A DNA stretch of 64,000 nt from Cellulomonas sp. URHE0023 (GTDB lineage Bacteria; Actinomycetota; Actinomycetes; Actinomycetales; Cellulomonadaceae): NCBI RefSeq assembly GCF_000688475.1, contig NZ_JIAN01000009.1:124001-188000 (forward strand), in the 5' to 3' direction. Shown here piece by piece: positions 32,756 to 40,861 of this stretch. How positions within the stretch are numbered: position 1 is the stretch's first letter; each line of letters starts with the position of its first letter. A model generated the notes under the pieces. That model saw only the letters and a list, made by a program, of their open reading frames with translations, was not told the DNA's origin and ran no database searches. The position numbers and the translations under genes were made by a program.

Positions 32756-35020
32756 CTATATCGCCTCTCCAAAGGAGATCTGGAAGACCGCACCCTTCAC
32801 ATCGAGTGGCGCGTCGTTGGACAATGCAATTGTAAATCCGGAGCGAATGCCAACTTGCCTCGCGATGTAAAGACCGAGACCCTTGCCGTCATCACCCTTA
32901 CCAGAATAGAACGGTTCGAAAATAAACTCTCGATAGTCAGCCGCAACTCCAGGCCCGCTATCACCGAACCACACACACTCGCGACTGGCATCTATTCGCA
33001 CATGAATTCGACGTTCATCCTCCTCGCCGCGCAGCCAGTAAATCGCGTTATCAAACAAGTTCACAAAGACTTGAAGCAGGGCCGCGTCGGTTGACTTCAC
33101 CACCAAGGGGCCGAACGGCTCTTCAATAAGGACTCGAACGCGATCCCGCCCAATTGCGCCGGCAAAGATTCGCTGCGTCCTCTTAACGTAGTCAATCACG
33201 GACATCTTTCCGGGGCGCTTTCGCGTCGATACAAACAGTCCCTGCACGTCAGTCAGGCGTTCATTCACAAAGGTTGCGTCTTCGATCAAAGCATCCATCT
33301 GGCTGAACAGCCACATGTTGCCAGGCACCAAGTCTTCGATTCTCTCGCGAAGCGAGTGAGCGAGTCGCACAGCGCGACCCGCCGCCGCCAATATGTCGTG
33401 GGATGCGGATTCAACCGACATACCCACCCCTGCAAGGTCTTCCGTCAGCCGCACGCGCCTCTCAAGCTCGGCGAGGTGAACCTCAAGAGCGCCGACGGCG
33501 TCTCGAACTTCGGCCCGCCGAGCCGGGGGTAGTAGCGGGTCGGTAGCTAGGGACGTCAAAGAGCTCCGCGCGCTGCTCACGCGATTGGTGGCGACGACCT
33601 CACGTCGCTCTCCGGCAGCGAGGTAAGACTGGAAGTAGGCCGTCCGCAGATAACTGACCAAGACGGTTAGCAACGCAACGAAATCTCTTGACGCATTGCC
33701 CGCGTCGACCAAGCCCTCTCTGTTCGTCTTATCCCGGAGGTCCGGATTCGAACGTTGCGTTATCCACACAAACCCAACAGTCTGGTCGTTGCTGAATATG
33801 TGGCGCGCAGCCTTGGTGCCGCGAATAATGTCCAGGCGCAGCCAGTCGTCTTCCGGATCGCCATACGGCATTACCCGAATTCCGTCGCGGTACAAGTAGA
33901 CACGATGCTGGCGCAGGAGTTCGCGATCCGCCTTGTCTAGGCGATATTCCATGGGAGCCGATGGTCGAAAATCGAAAACGAAAAAATCAGCGTCAAACGG
34001 TCCGCACTCGACATCCTGCGGCCCCCGCCTCCCCTCGACGGACCCGAAGTACTCGCGGAACAGCAGAAGCCCGGCCACCGCAGGATCGTCAAGACGAACC
34101 TGGCGTCGTTCGCCGTTTACGGTCAGATCGAAAGTCGAAGTTCGATCGTCAAAATGAGCGCGCACTCGAAGCACGGCGCGGTTTTCGAACAAATCGTTCC
34201 GCGTCGCATCGATATCTGCAGCAAAACTCATTTCCTCGCCGCTGGCCAGAAAGTGCACATCGAACTTGTCCGTGGAAGAGGTCCGCGACTTGAGTGCATC
34301 GATAGTTAAGGGCTGTAGTCGAGATACGTCTTGCCGTGCCCGCCGAATGTCCGCGACGCCCCAGCCAGATCGCAGACTGCTGATCTCGATGCGTGTGCCA
34401 CCCGCTCCCGGTCCAACGAAGACCTCGGGGCTTCGACTGAGATATTCGACGGGAATTTGATCTAGAAACCTCGGCGGGGGCAGCGTTTCGCTTTGTTCCG
34501 AGGCGGCAGCCTCCGACTGGCTCTCATTCAGGTTGCCCTCACCGCCCGCCTGACCTTCATCCAAGAATCGCAAATCGTAGGTGACGACTTGCTCACTCGG
34601 TTCGCCGCGGCGTCTAGTGATAACTTTTGCTCGACTTCCAATCTTAAAGATTGCAAAGCGGCCTATGCCTTTTTCACCCTGAAGCACTCTGCCCCGTGGC
34701 GTGGTGGGCACGACCTGCTTGCGCTCGAGCTTTCCAGGTGTCGCGGGGTTGATCCAGTGCTCAAGTACGATCGCCGCGCTCATTCCGTCGCCGTTATCTT
34801 GAATCGAGATCCCGGATTCCGGTCGTGCGCGCATCGTAGCGCTGGCGAAGTTGTCGAAATCTACTTCTACCAATGTCGCGTCCGCGTCATAGGCGTTCTT
34901 GATGATCTCTGCTAGCGCGATCCGATCGTTCTTAATAAGCTGATCGCCGAGCATCGTTAGCAAGCGGGCGTACGGCCGGATTTGGACAGTGCGACGCGTC
35001 TCAGATACGCCTGGCGGCAC
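32756..35020 (-). CDS. Protein with two GHKL ATPase domains and a histidine phosphoacceptor-like segment
   Basis: A 754-residue protein beginning with GTG. The N-terminal GHKL domain resembles Hsp90/MORC-type ATPases: N-box EIIKNAYDADA near 38-47, G1 DNGDGM near 75-80, and GEKGIGRFA near 115-123, followed by a long transducer-like region. The C-terminal third resembles a histidine kinase: SVESASHDILAAAG with a candidate phospho-accepting histidine near 539, N-box VNLFDNAIYWL near 655, G1 FGDSGPGV near 687 and G2 GKGLGLYIA near 716. No membrane segment is visible, so it should be cytoplasmic. It is followed by a receiver-domain gene. I know of prokaryotic MORC-like ATPases in restriction contexts, but not this exact pair. 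It is lower in GC than its surroundings. Confidence 0.7.
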   Translation of the reverse strand: MPPGVSETRRTVQIRPYARLLTMLGDQLIKNDRIALAEIIKNAYDADATLVEVDFDNFASATMRARPESGISIQDNGDGMSAAIVLEHWINPATPGKLERKQVVPTTPRGRVLQGEKGIGRFAIFKIGSRAKVITRRRGEPSEQVVTYDLRFLDEGQAGGEGNLNESQSEAAASEQSETLPPPRFLDQIPVEYLSRSPEVFVGPGAGGTRIEISSLRSGWGVADIRRARQDVSRLQPLTIDALKSRTSSTDKFDVHFLASGEEMSFAADIDATRNDLFENRAVLRVRAHFDDRTSTFDLTVNGERRQVRLDDPAVAGLLLFREYFGSVEGRRGPQDVECGPFDADFFVFDFRPSAPMEYRLDKADRELLRQHRVYLYRDGIRVMPYGDPEDDWLRLDIIRGTKAARHIFSNDQTVGFVWITQRSNPDLRDKTNREGLVDAGNASRDFVALLTVLVSYLRTAYFQSYLAAGERREVVATNRVSSARSSLTSLATDPLLPPARRAEVRDAVGALEVHLAELERRVRLTEDLAGVGMSVESASHDILAAAGRAVRLAHSLRERIEDLVPGNMWLFSQMDALIEDATFVNERLTDVQGLFVSTRKRPGKMSVIDYVKRTQRIFAGAIGRDRVRVLIEEPFGPLVVKSTDAALLQVFVNLFDNAIYWLRGEEDERRIHVRIDASRECVWFGDSGPGVAADYREFIFEPFYSGKGDDGKGLGLYIARQVGIRSGFTIALSNDAPLDVKGAVFQISFGEAI

Positions 35021-35035
35021 CGTTACCCCTCAATT

Positions 35036-35229
35036 CTATTTCGAGCACGACGCCCTCGCGCATGCGTCGTCCCATTGTGTTCTCGATGGCATTGATATCC
35101 GAGACGACTCGCCGATGATCCGTTCCCTCCATCCGCGAGGAGGCGGCCGGTTGGCCCCGCGGCCAGCTGCGTCCTGCTCCAACCGCCAGCCAGCGACTTC
35201 GCCGCGTCGATCTCTTCCTCTGAAGGCAC
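35036..35229 (-). pseudogene. Frameshifted copy of the small SxEEIxAA..GGW protein
   Basis: From GTG 35229 the frame reads PSEEEIDAAKSLAGGWSRTQLA, closely matching the 17.13-kb gene. The matching C-terminal motif (PPPRGWRERIIGE) appears only in the next frame, so one base is missing around GCCGCGGGG, near 35160. The upstream sequence also resembles that of the intact copy, including a -10-like TATGTT. The gene-free stretch 35021-35589 otherwise holds only the 31-bp motif B. It stands immediately upstream of the dual-GHKL operon, on the same strand. Confidence 0.55.
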
Positions 35230-35509
35230 CGACCGAACATAGCGGAGCACTCCCGCCCGACGTGCGGTCTTGCGGACTCGACCGACAAGGCTTTCGCCAC
35301 GTGGCCGACACAGCGGGGCTGCAGTCTGGCCACAGACATCGCCGTGCGACAGATCCACGACGGGCGCGTGCGCCAGCGCCCTTGGACTAAGGGCTCGTCC
35401 ACGTCACACGAACCGTGTCAAGTGCAAGCTGCACTCAGTCTGCGAACGAGTCGCGGCCGCGAACGCGATTCCGTGCTCGCCGTTGAGAACCGAACACGTC
35501 GAGTTTGTG

Positions 35510-35540
35510 CTCGCGTGTTACGCACCTTCTGGCGCACCTA
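35510..35540 (+). promoter_or_regulatory. 31-bp bipartite motif, copy B (T4SS operon)
   Basis: Left block CTCGCGTGTTACGCAC, right block TGGCGCACCTA, 49 bases before the first T4SS gene. The sequence CGCACC occurs twice within it, 12 bases apart. It is nearly identical to copies A and C. Confidence 0.7.
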
Positions 35541-35589
35541 CTCGCGAAGCCGTCGGCACCTGGTCGACGCACGGAGTCCGGAGGTCGCC

Positions 35590-35901
35590 ATGCGGTACAC
35601 GTCCGTCAGCCTGGGTCGGCTCAGCGCAGAAGATCCGGGCATCACCGCGAATCACGATGGCCTGCCGGGCCTGGCGGTGGTCAAGCAGATCGTCGGGGCA
35701 TTGCTGACGTGGGGCTTGGTTGCCTGTGTCGCCGGCCTGGTGATCTCGGTCATCGTGTGGGCAGTGGGCCGCCAGCAGGGCAACTACGGTGCCGCGTCGG
35801 GCGGTAAGACGGGCGTACTGGTAGCGGCCGGTGGCGCGCTGCTGATTGGTGGGGCGAACGCGATCGTGGCGTTCTTCTCCGGCCTCGGCGGGTCGATCTG
35901 A
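35590..35901 (+). CDS. Small two-helix membrane protein of the T4SS operon (DUF6112-like)
   Basis: A 103-residue protein with two membrane helices (KQIVGALLTWGLVACVAGLVISVIVWAVG and TGVLVAAGGALLIGGANAIVAFFSGLG) separated by a short polar loop (RQQGNYGAASGGK). GGAGG lies six bases before the ATG. This is the standard first gene of actinobacterial conjugation operons. Size and topology resemble VirB2/TrbC-like subunits, so it could be the pilin-like or channel component, but that role is not proven. The VirB6-like gene starts two bases after its stop. Confidence 0.7.
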   Translation: MRYTSVSLGRLSAEDPGITANHDGLPGLAVVKQIVGALLTWGLVACVAGLVISVIVWAVGRQQGNYGAASGGKTGVLVAAGGALLIGGANAIVAFFSGLGGSI

Positions 35902-35902
35902 G

Positions 35903-37039
35903 ATGCCGGTCCCCACGCTCGATGCGTGCTTCGGCCCAGTGGCCATCGCATGCGAGACCGCCGGATCCATGCAGGGCGCGGCGTCGGACTACGTGCTCGG
36001 AGGGCTCGGTTCCGCGTTCTTGGCCGGCGCAGAGCAGATCGGTCAGCTAGCCCTGTCCGCGCTCGACACGAGCACGTCCGTGGACTTGGGTGTCGGCTGG
36101 TTCCGTTCCAACGTGGCGATCATCGCGGCGATCGCCCTTCCGGTCGTGGTCGGGCTGTTCGTGGTCCAAGTGCTGACCTCGGTGCTGCGCCGAGAGCCCG
36201 GTGGGCTGCTGCGCGGGGTGCTCGGGGTCGGCAAGGCCATGCTTGGTTCAGCCGTGGCGTTGGGCCTCACGCAGCTCGCACTGACCGCGGTCGACGGGAT
36301 CTGCGAGTACATCGCTTCGACGGCTGGACTGACGGTGACCGCCGCAGCGGCGCAATTCTTCGCATTCTCGGCGCTCGCCTCGATCTCGCCTGCCCTGCAG
36401 ATCCTGATCGGGCTCGCGCTCATGCTCGGGTTCGTCTTGATGTGGGGCGTGCTGCTGTTCCGCAAGGCGGCCCTCGTGCTGGTGGCGGTGTTCGCACCGA
36501 TCGCGTTCGCCGGATCGGCGTGGGACCAGACCCGGATCTGGACGCGGCGGTGGATCGAGATCGTCGCCGCCTTGGTGTTCTCCAAGATCGTGATCGTCGT
36601 CGCGTTCGTCGTGGGCGCGTCCGCGTTCACAGGCATCGGCCCGGCTACCCCTCGTGAGCCAGCATCTACTACGCGCGCTGAGGGTGTGGCGGGGCTCTCG
36701 GATGCCCTGGTCGGGATCTTGCTGTTGGCGATCGCGGTGTGGGCGCCGTGGCTGACGTGGCGGTTCGTGCACTGGTCCGGGATGGAAGCCGCCGGGATGA
36801 TGCACGCCAACGTGGCAGCGAACCCACTGAGCAAGGTCGCACGCAGCACGGCGAACACGACCCGCTACGCCGCCCAGCAGGCCGTGATGAGCAGCGTCAC
36901 AGGCGGTGTCGGGGCCGCCGCGCGGTCCGCCACCACCGCAAAGGCCGCGACCGGGACCGGGACCGGACGGCAACCGAGCCCGCTGCCGCCTCAGGTGCCG
37001 GTCCCCGGCCGCACGACGCGGGGTGGTGAGGTCCCGTGA
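35903..37039 (+). CDS. VirB6/TrbL-like conjugation channel protein
   Basis: A 378-residue polytopic membrane protein with about six hydrophobic segments, for example near residues 65-90, 110-130, 165-215, 225-245 and 275-295. The central conserved block is GLALMLGFVLMWGVLLFRKAALVLVAVFAPIAFAGSAW, followed by a WTRRWIEIVAALVFSKIVIVVAFVVG helix, typical of TrbL/VirB6 proteins. The C-terminal 70 residues are Ala/Thr-rich and probably cytoplasmic. It should form the inner-membrane channel of the T4SS. Its stop overlaps the GTG of the next gene. Confidence 0.75.
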   Translation: MPVPTLDACFGPVAIACETAGSMQGAASDYVLGGLGSAFLAGAEQIGQLALSALDTSTSVDLGVGWFRSNVAIIAAIALPVVVGLFVVQVLTSVLRREPGGLLRGVLGVGKAMLGSAVALGLTQLALTAVDGICEYIASTAGLTVTAAAAQFFAFSALASISPALQILIGLALMLGFVLMWGVLLFRKAALVLVAVFAPIAFAGSAWDQTRIWTRRWIEIVAALVFSKIVIVVAFVVGASAFTGIGPATPREPASTTRAEGVAGLSDALVGILLLAIAVWAPWLTWRFVHWSGMEAAGMMHANVAANPLSKVARSTANTTRYAAQQAVMSSVTGGVGAAARSATTAKAATGTGTGRQPSPLPPQVPVPGRTTRGGEVP

Positions 37040-38457
37040 GCGGGCCGATCGACGCGACCGGTCCTACGACACGGTTCGGGAGATTGGAGCGTCGCGGGGT
37101 GCTTCTCGGCCTGACCGCCGCGCAGCTCGCCCTGGTCGCCGCCGCCGCGACCGTCGCAGTCGCGGTCGTCTACACGGCAGGTGCGGCCGGTCTCGTGGCG
37201 GCTGCTCCAGTGTGGGTCCTGCTGCTCGTGGCGGGCACGGTGAGCGTCGGTGGCCGTCCGGTGGCGAGCTGGGTGCCGCTCCTGGCGCAGTGGAAAGCGC
37301 GCCAGCTCATCGGCTCCACGACCGCTGTGGCCTCGACTCGTGGCCAGCGGGATGGGCTGCGGCTGCCGGGGATGGCGAACCCAATGGATCTAGTGGCATG
37401 CGAGGCCTTAGGTGCGGTGCTGCTGGTCGATCGCCGTGCGGGGACGGCCACGGCTGTCGTGCGGACGGCCGGCTCGGGGTTCGTGCTGGACGACTTCGGC
37501 TCGCAGGAACACAAGGTCGCCGGGTGGGCTCGAGTCCTGGCAGGGATGTGCCAGCAGCCTTCGATCGTGCGGGTACAGCTGATGATGCGCACGACGCCGG
37601 GCGGGCTAGCTCCGGCAAGGACATGGTGGCGGCAGCACTGCGGTGCACCGACCGGCGAGCTCGCCACTGCACTCGCGGGCATCCTCGACGCCGGGTTCTG
37701 GCGTCCGCATGTCCGCGACACCCTGCTCGCCGTAGCCGTTCGCCTGCCGCACACTCGCCGCCGCCTTTCGGACGCCGATGTCGCGGTGGTCGCGAAGCAG
37801 CTCGAGTCGGTCGCGACGTCGCTAGCTGCCGCCGGCGTTACGACGGACGGCTGGCTCGACCGGGCCGACCTGGCGGGCGTGGTGCGGTCCGCGTACGACC
37901 CCGATGCAGCCGGTCGCGCGGACCTCGCTTGCGCCAGCGGGTTGGTGGGGCCGGTCGGGATCCGTGAGCAGTGGTCACGGTTGCGCACCGACACCGCCGC
38001 GCATGCGACCTACTGGGTGGCGGAGTGGCCACGCCAGGAGGTGCAGCCCGCGTTCCTGCAGCCGCTGCTGCTGGGTGAGGCCACCGCGCGGACGCTGACC
38101 GTGAGCGCCGAGCCGGTGGGCACAGGGAAGGCGTTGCGGGAGATCCGCCGGGCCAAGGCTGAGCATGTCGCCGACGCGGCGCAACGCGCACGGATCGGGC
38201 AGATCGAGACCGAGGCGACCCGGGCCGAGATCGCGGACCTGGACCGGCGCGAATCCGAGCTCGTCGCCGGGCACGGTGACCTGCGCTTCACCGGCCTAAT
38301 CACGGTCTCCGCCCCCGACGTCGCGACCCTGGACGAGCGAACGGCGGCGATGGAGAGCGCCGCGGCGCAGGCGATGTGCGACGTGCGGCGCCTGGTCGGC
38401 CAGCAGGGGCACGCGCACCTGGCGGCGATGCTCCCGCTCGCGCGAGGTGTCCTGTGA
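37036..38457 (+). CDS. SCO6880-family conjugation protein
   Basis: A 473-residue protein. Two adjacent membrane helices lie near residues 20-65, followed by a long soluble domain with W-A-R-V-L-A-G and a C-terminal helical stretch rich in Arg and Glu (RRAKAEHVADAAQRARIGQIETEATRAEIADLDRRESELV). This pattern, located between VirB6-like and VirB4-like genes, identifies the SCO6880 family of actinobacterial conjugative elements. The N-terminal part resembles PrgI and the rest resembles the N-terminal domain of VirB4. It should anchor the VirB4-like ATPase to the channel. Confidence 0.7.
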   Translation: MSGPIDATGPTTRFGRLERRGVLLGLTAAQLALVAAAATVAVAVVYTAGAAGLVAAAPVWVLLLVAGTVSVGGRPVASWVPLLAQWKARQLIGSTTAVASTRGQRDGLRLPGMANPMDLVACEALGAVLLVDRRAGTATAVVRTAGSGFVLDDFGSQEHKVAGWARVLAGMCQQPSIVRVQLMMRTTPGGLAPARTWWRQHCGAPTGELATALAGILDAGFWRPHVRDTLLAVAVRLPHTRRRLSDADVAVVAKQLESVATSLAAAGVTTDGWLDRADLAGVVRSAYDPDAAGRADLACASGLVGPVGIREQWSRLRTDTAAHATYWVAEWPRQEVQPAFLQPLLLGEATARTLTVSAEPVGTGKALREIRRAKAEHVADAAQRARIGQIETEATRAEIADLDRRESELVAGHGDLRFTGLITVSAPDVATLDERTAAMESAAAQAMCDVRRLVGQQGHAHLAAMLPLARGVL

Positions 38458-39773
38458 AGAGCGGCGGCGACACGCGGATGCGCACCCGCGCGGGGCGCTA
38501 CCTGGCGGGGCCTCGGCTGCGCCTACCGGCGCACCGGGCGTCTTCGGCGACGCTCGCAGGTGCCTACCCGTTCCTGACGGCCGGGCCGTGCGACCTGGGG
38601 GTGCCGGTCGGGTTGGACGCACTGACGGGTGCACCGTTCTGCTTCGACCCGTGGGCGCTGTACGGGTCCGGAGAGCTGACCAACCCGAACGTTCTGCTGG
38701 CTGGGGTCATCGGGCAGGGCAAGTCCTCGCTGGCCAAGTCGATTGCGATGCGCTCGATCACTGCGGGGCGCTCCGTGTACGTGCCGGGCGACCCGAAGGG
38801 CGAGTGGGCACCGGTCGCGCAGGCCGTTGGCGGCACCGTGCTGCGACTCGGGCCGGGACAGTCCACACGGCTGAACCCGTTGGACGTCACCGCTGGCACT
38901 GACTCGCACGGTCCTCGGGTCCGTCTGCTGGCTGCGGTGGCGGCGTTGACGCTGCATCGCGAGCTCGGCGCAGCCGAGCACGGTGCGCTGGACGCCGCCT
39001 TGGCTCTGGCCGAACGTCAGCGGCCCGTACCGACGCTTGCCGCCGTGCTCGAGGCCCTGGTGACTCCGGACGCGCGGGCGTCGCACGACGACCATGTCCG
39101 GGTCGAGGACCGCAAGCTGGAGGGCCGTGAGGTCAGCCATGGGCTGCGGCGCCTGGTCCGTGGCGACCTGGCCGGTTTTTTCGACGGGCCGACCACCGAG
39201 CGGCTGGATCCGAGCGCACCGATAGTCGTGCTGGATCTGTCCCTGTTTGGGTCTGACGAGGACGCCCTCGCGCTGGCCATGACGTGTGGGTCAGCCTGGC
39301 TCGAGGGCACGCTCGCGGGGAGCGCCCTGCCGCGGTGGGTCGTCTACGACGAGGCCTGGCGCGTCTTGCGGCACGTTCCTTTGGTTCGTCGCATGCAGTC
39401 GCAGTGGAAGCTGTCCCGCGCGCACGGCATCGCCAACCTCATGGTGTTGCACCGGTTGTCCGACCTGGACGCCATCGGGCATCGCGGCTCGGAGGCCCGC
39501 GCTCTGGCCGAGGGGTTGTTGGCCGACTGCTCGACCCGGGTGATCTACCGCCAGGAGGCCGACCAGCTGGCCGGCACCGCGGCTCTGCTCGGGCTGACCC
39601 GACCGGAGCAGGACCTGCTCCCGGTCCTGCCGCGGGGCACCGGGCTGTGGAAGATGCCGCGCCGCACCCACGTCGTGCACCACCTCCTGCACCCCCTCGA
39701 AGCAGACGTGGTCGACACGGACGCGGCCATGCGAGACGACACCAACCAAAGAACAGGCGGGTGGTCCGGATGA
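38454..39773 (+). CDS. VirB4/TraC-like T4SS ATPase
   Basis: A 439-residue ATPase. Walker A GVIGQGKSSLAKSIA lies near residue 87, IVVLDLSLFGSD follows, and Walker B VVYDEAWRVLRH lies near 300, then LSRAHGIANLMVLHRLSDLDAIG. These are hallmarks of VirB4-type ATPases, of which this is the ATPase half only; the N-terminal half corresponds to the preceding SCO6880-family gene. It should power assembly or substrate transfer. GTG 38454 overlaps the previous stop; ATG 38478 is an alternative start. Confidence 0.8.
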   Translation: MKSGGDTRMRTRAGRYLAGPRLRLPAHRASSATLAGAYPFLTAGPCDLGVPVGLDALTGAPFCFDPWALYGSGELTNPNVLLAGVIGQGKSSLAKSIAMRSITAGRSVYVPGDPKGEWAPVAQAVGGTVLRLGPGQSTRLNPLDVTAGTDSHGPRVRLLAAVAALTLHRELGAAEHGALDAALALAERQRPVPTLAAVLEALVTPDARASHDDHVRVEDRKLEGREVSHGLRRLVRGDLAGFFDGPTTERLDPSAPIVVLDLSLFGSDEDALALAMTCGSAWLEGTLAGSALPRWVVYDEAWRVLRHVPLVRRMQSQWKLSRAHGIANLMVLHRLSDLDAIGHRGSEARALAEGLLADCSTRVIYRQEADQLAGTAALLGLTRPEQDLLPVLPRGTGLWKMPRRTHVVHHLLHPLEADVVDTDAAMRDDTNQRTGGWSG

Positions 39774-40861
39774 GCGACGACATCACGCGGCTCGCCGAGC
39801 AAGCCACGCTCGGCGCGCTCCTGCTGCACCCGGCCGCTCTCGCCGAGGTCCAACGCTGGTTGCGGGCGGGCGACTTCGCCGACACGTGGCACGCGCAGGT
39901 CTTCACTTCTCTGCTTGAGCGGCGGGTCGCCCGAGAACCGATCGACCCCAACCATCTGGCGGACGCCCTCGTGGAACGGGTCGGTGTCCGGCGCGCGAAC
40001 CTTCCACGTCTGGCGGACCTGCTGCACGTCACCCCACCGAACCCCGATGCGGTCACCTATGCGCGCATGGTTGCCGACGGTGGCCTGCGTCGCGAGATCG
40101 CTGGCACGGGTGTGCTGCTGCGGGCGGCAGCCGTCCAGTGTGCCGCCGACCGCATGTCTCGCCCGATCACCGCCACCTGCGCCATCGTGGACGCCGCCCT
40201 GGACTGCGCCGACGCACGCTGGGCCAAGGCCACGGGCCAACCGCACGACGAGGTCGTCGTCCCTCTCGCCCTGCGCGCCTCGCTGCCGACGACCGAGGCC
40301 CGATCGGGTGCGGACAAGTACCTGAGCGCCCACCCCGGACGCGACGCCGCCAGCGAACGTCGCAACGTCACCGCACTGATCGGGGCCCTAATAGCCCAGC
40401 CCGACCGGGCGGCAGCGGTCGCCGAGTGGCTGCCGCCGAGGCGGATCACCGACCCGGGATGGCGCCTCGTCTACGGCACGGTGCTCGACCAGGTAGAGCT
40501 CGGGCAACACGTCGACGTCGTCACGATTGCCTGGGCGACCCGCGTCCACGCCCATCACGAACAACCGGTCCCCGGCCTGCACGACCTGCGCGCCGCCGTG
40601 GATGAGGGCTGGTCCAGGCAGCTCGGACCGGCGATCCAGGCCGTCGCCGGCGACCAGGTCCGTCACCTCGCCGACGCCGGCGCCGCCCAGCTGTTCGCCG
40701 GTGCGAACAACCCTGGCGTCCTGGTCAGCGACCTCGTCGACACCGGCCACCTGCTCACCGCCGCGCTGACCCGGACGGCCACGGCGATGCCGATCCAACC
40801 GGCCCACACCGCCGCCGTTCCGCTCCAGCGTGCCCCGCAGATTGACGCGGTATCCCGATGA
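39770..40861 (+). CDS. Protein with two DnaB N-terminal-like domains
   Basis: A 363-residue protein. Two regions resemble the helical N-terminal domain of the DnaB helicase: residues about 5-105 (ITRLAEQATLGALLLHPAALAEVQRWLRAGDFADTWHAQVFTSLLE) and about 190-290 (NVTALIGALIAQPDRAAAVAEWLPPRRITDPGWRLVYGTVLDQVE). There is no RecA-like helicase core or Walker motif. In DnaB this domain contacts primase and helps form rings, so the protein could recruit host replication proteins to incoming or outgoing DNA. That is an inference. It is embedded in the T4SS operon by ATGA overlaps on both sides. Confidence 0.65.
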   Translation: MSDDITRLAEQATLGALLLHPAALAEVQRWLRAGDFADTWHAQVFTSLLERRVAREPIDPNHLADALVERVGVRRANLPRLADLLHVTPPNPDAVTYARMVADGGLRREIAGTGVLLRAAAVQCAADRMSRPITATCAIVDAALDCADARWAKATGQPHDEVVVPLALRASLPTTEARSGADKYLSAHPGRDAASERRNVTALIGALIAQPDRAAAVAEWLPPRRITDPGWRLVYGTVLDQVELGQHVDVVTIAWATRVHAHHEQPVPGLHDLRAAVDEGWSRQLGPAIQAVAGDQVRHLADAGAAQLFAGANNPGVLVSDLVDTGHLLTAALTRTATAMPIQPAHTAAVPLQRAPQIDAVSR

